Source: Gemmata palustris
GTDB lineage: Bacteria; Planctomycetota; Planctomycetia; Gemmatales; Gemmataceae
DNA length: 64,000 bases
Assembly (NCBI RefSeq): GCF_017939745.1
Contig: NZ_JAGKQQ010000001.1
Coordinates: forward strand, 6,463,299 to 6,527,298
Direction of reading: 5' to 3'
Position numbers and translations under genes: made by a program. Numbering within the stretch: the stretch's first letter is position 1; every line of letters starts with the position of its first letter. Shown here one piece after another: positions 63,354 through 64,000 of this stretch. Under the pieces are notes generated by a model that made no database searches, had not been told where the DNA came from, and worked only from the letters and a program-made list of their open reading frames with translations.

Positions 63354-63710
63354 ATGTCGGGTAACGATCCGCGTGTGTTCTTTGCGGCCGAGCGAACTTT
63401 GCTCGCGTGGGTGCGAACCGCGTTGGGGCTGATCGGGTTGGGGTTCGTGGTGGCGCGGTTCGGGCTGTTCGTAAAGCTGATCCGGCCCGACGTGCATCAC
63501 CCGGCGCATTCGTGGTCGGCGGCCGTTGGGGTGGTGTTGGCGGCGCTGGGGGGCGTGCTGACGGCGGTCGCGTCGTGGCAGCACCGGCGCTTCTGCCGCA
63601 CACTCGCGCCGAACGAACTCCCTCCACGATACCGGACCGATCTGGCCGTCTGGCTCGGTTTCGGTGTGGCACTCGCGGGTGCCGCGCTCGCCGTGGTGCT
63701 CGCGGAGTGA
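63354..63710 (+). CDS. DUF202 (YidH-like) small membrane protein
   Basis: 118 residues. The opening DPRVFFAAERTLLAWVRTAL, with A-A-E-R-T-x-L-A-W-x-R-T, is the DUF202 signature. Three membrane segments follow: ALGLIGLGFVVARFGLFV, WSAAVGVVLAALGGVLTAVA and AVWLGFGVALAGAALAVVLA. These are small inner-membrane proteins of unknown role, often found in pairs or with oxidase genes; here it stands alone. Confidence 0.93.
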   Translation: MSGNDPRVFFAAERTLLAWVRTALGLIGLGFVVARFGLFVKLIRPDVHHPAHSWSAAVGVVLAALGGVLTAVASWQHRRFCRTLAPNELPPRYRTDLAVWLGFGVALAGAALAVVLAE

Positions 63711-63805
63711 AATGCGTTTCGGGGAGGGGTGAACACGACGGGTGCAGCGCGCCGTCGGTCGTTTCCATTCCGTTCGATCTCGTGATCCCGTAGAAACGTC
63801 TCGCG

Positions 63806-64000
63806 TTACTCGGCGACGAATTTCTCGTTGAGGCGCCGAAGGATTTCGTCCGAGAACTCGATCGACGGGTCGAGGTAGAACGGTTGAAGCGCGGGCGGTT
63901 TGAGCCTCAATTCTTTGATGAGCGGGTTGTCCATTTCTTCCTGTGTGACCGCGTCGGGGTAGGCGTGGACCGCGACGAGGCCGTTTTCGCGCGCCACGTC
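63806..64000 (-). CDS. C-terminal part of a protein cut by the window edge
   Basis: Sixty-four residues are visible, ending KFVAE. The sequence reads through the window edge without a stop (DVARENGLVAVHAYPDAVTQ, NPLIKELRLKPPALQPFYLD, PSIEFSDEILRRLNEKFVAE). No domain can be named from this part. The terminal segment looks amphipathic and helical. Confidence 0.6.
   Translation of the reverse strand, partial: DVARENGLVAVHAYPDAVTQEEMDNPLIKELRLKPPALQPFYLDPSIEFSDEILRRLNEKFVAE

Overview
The window looks like chromosome from a GC-rich planctomycete of the Gemmata type. The evidence is the gene families: a DUF1501 protein with a Tat-type signal, a DUF1559 pseudopilin-like protein, an ECF sigma factor with TIGR03067 sensor domains, proteins with a LEDRTTP motif near the N-terminus, DUF4058 and Uma2 proteins, and large planctomycete-style c-type cytochromes. 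I see no phage genes, transposase, CRISPR array or rRNA. Species assignment is inference; no 16S gene is present.

Layout. 1-9247 (minus strand) is a redox/lipid cluster: a lipoprotein di-heme cytochrome with a membrane domain, a GMC flavin oxidoreductase, a membrane-spanning patatin and a DUF4331 protein cut by the window edge. 9845-12291 holds a WD40 propeller and an LRR lipoprotein. 12354-13130 is a FliA/WhiG-type sigma factor. 13850-16834 carries an M28 glutaminyl-cyclase-like protein, a metal-ligand-less M24-like protein coupled to it, and a DUF4198 protein. 17426-21258 is a divergent pair of LEDRT proteins (subtilase with FG-GAP repeats; FG-GAP protein), followed by tRNA-Ser(CGA) and tRNA-Val(CAC). 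21699-24592 has a second di-heme membrane cytochrome and an NrnA-type DHH phosphoesterase. 24934-30363 is a TetR-regulated RND efflux operon. 30428-34078 has DUF4058/SGNH and PadR/HAAS gene pairs. 34238-41918 is a minus-strand run: anchored ECF sigma factor, DUF1559, Gfo/Idh/MocA, zinc-ribbon membrane protein, Uma2, CaiB/BaiF CoA-transferase and a HEAT-like secreted protein. 42199-46249 has an outer-membrane barrel lipoprotein, a DUF1501 protein and a DUF1349-like secreted protein. 46284-51439 is panB followed by four tandem WD40 paralogues. 51651-57369 is largely housekeeping: a DCC protein, YhaM, RNase R, an alpha/beta hydrolase and PyrF. 57412-60522 has two secreted small proteins, a DJ-1-like protein without its cysteine, a ClpS-like protein and the RNase P RNA gene. 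60949-64000 has gnd, a DUF7002-like protein, a probable gene fragment, DUF202 and an edge-cut gene.

The most striking signal is not a gene. The window is peppered with long inverted-repeat (hairpin) elements of several families. Most are intergenic, but three places are inside genes: in frame near the start of the RND adaptor gene, in frame inside the RNase R catalytic domain, and twice inside the RNase P RNA, where they replace or extend helices assigned as P3 and P12. A fourth supplies the stop codon of an alpha/beta hydrolase. This fits a set of non-autonomous, RNA-structured elements that spread and are tolerated in essential RNA-processing genes. How they move is unknown from this window.
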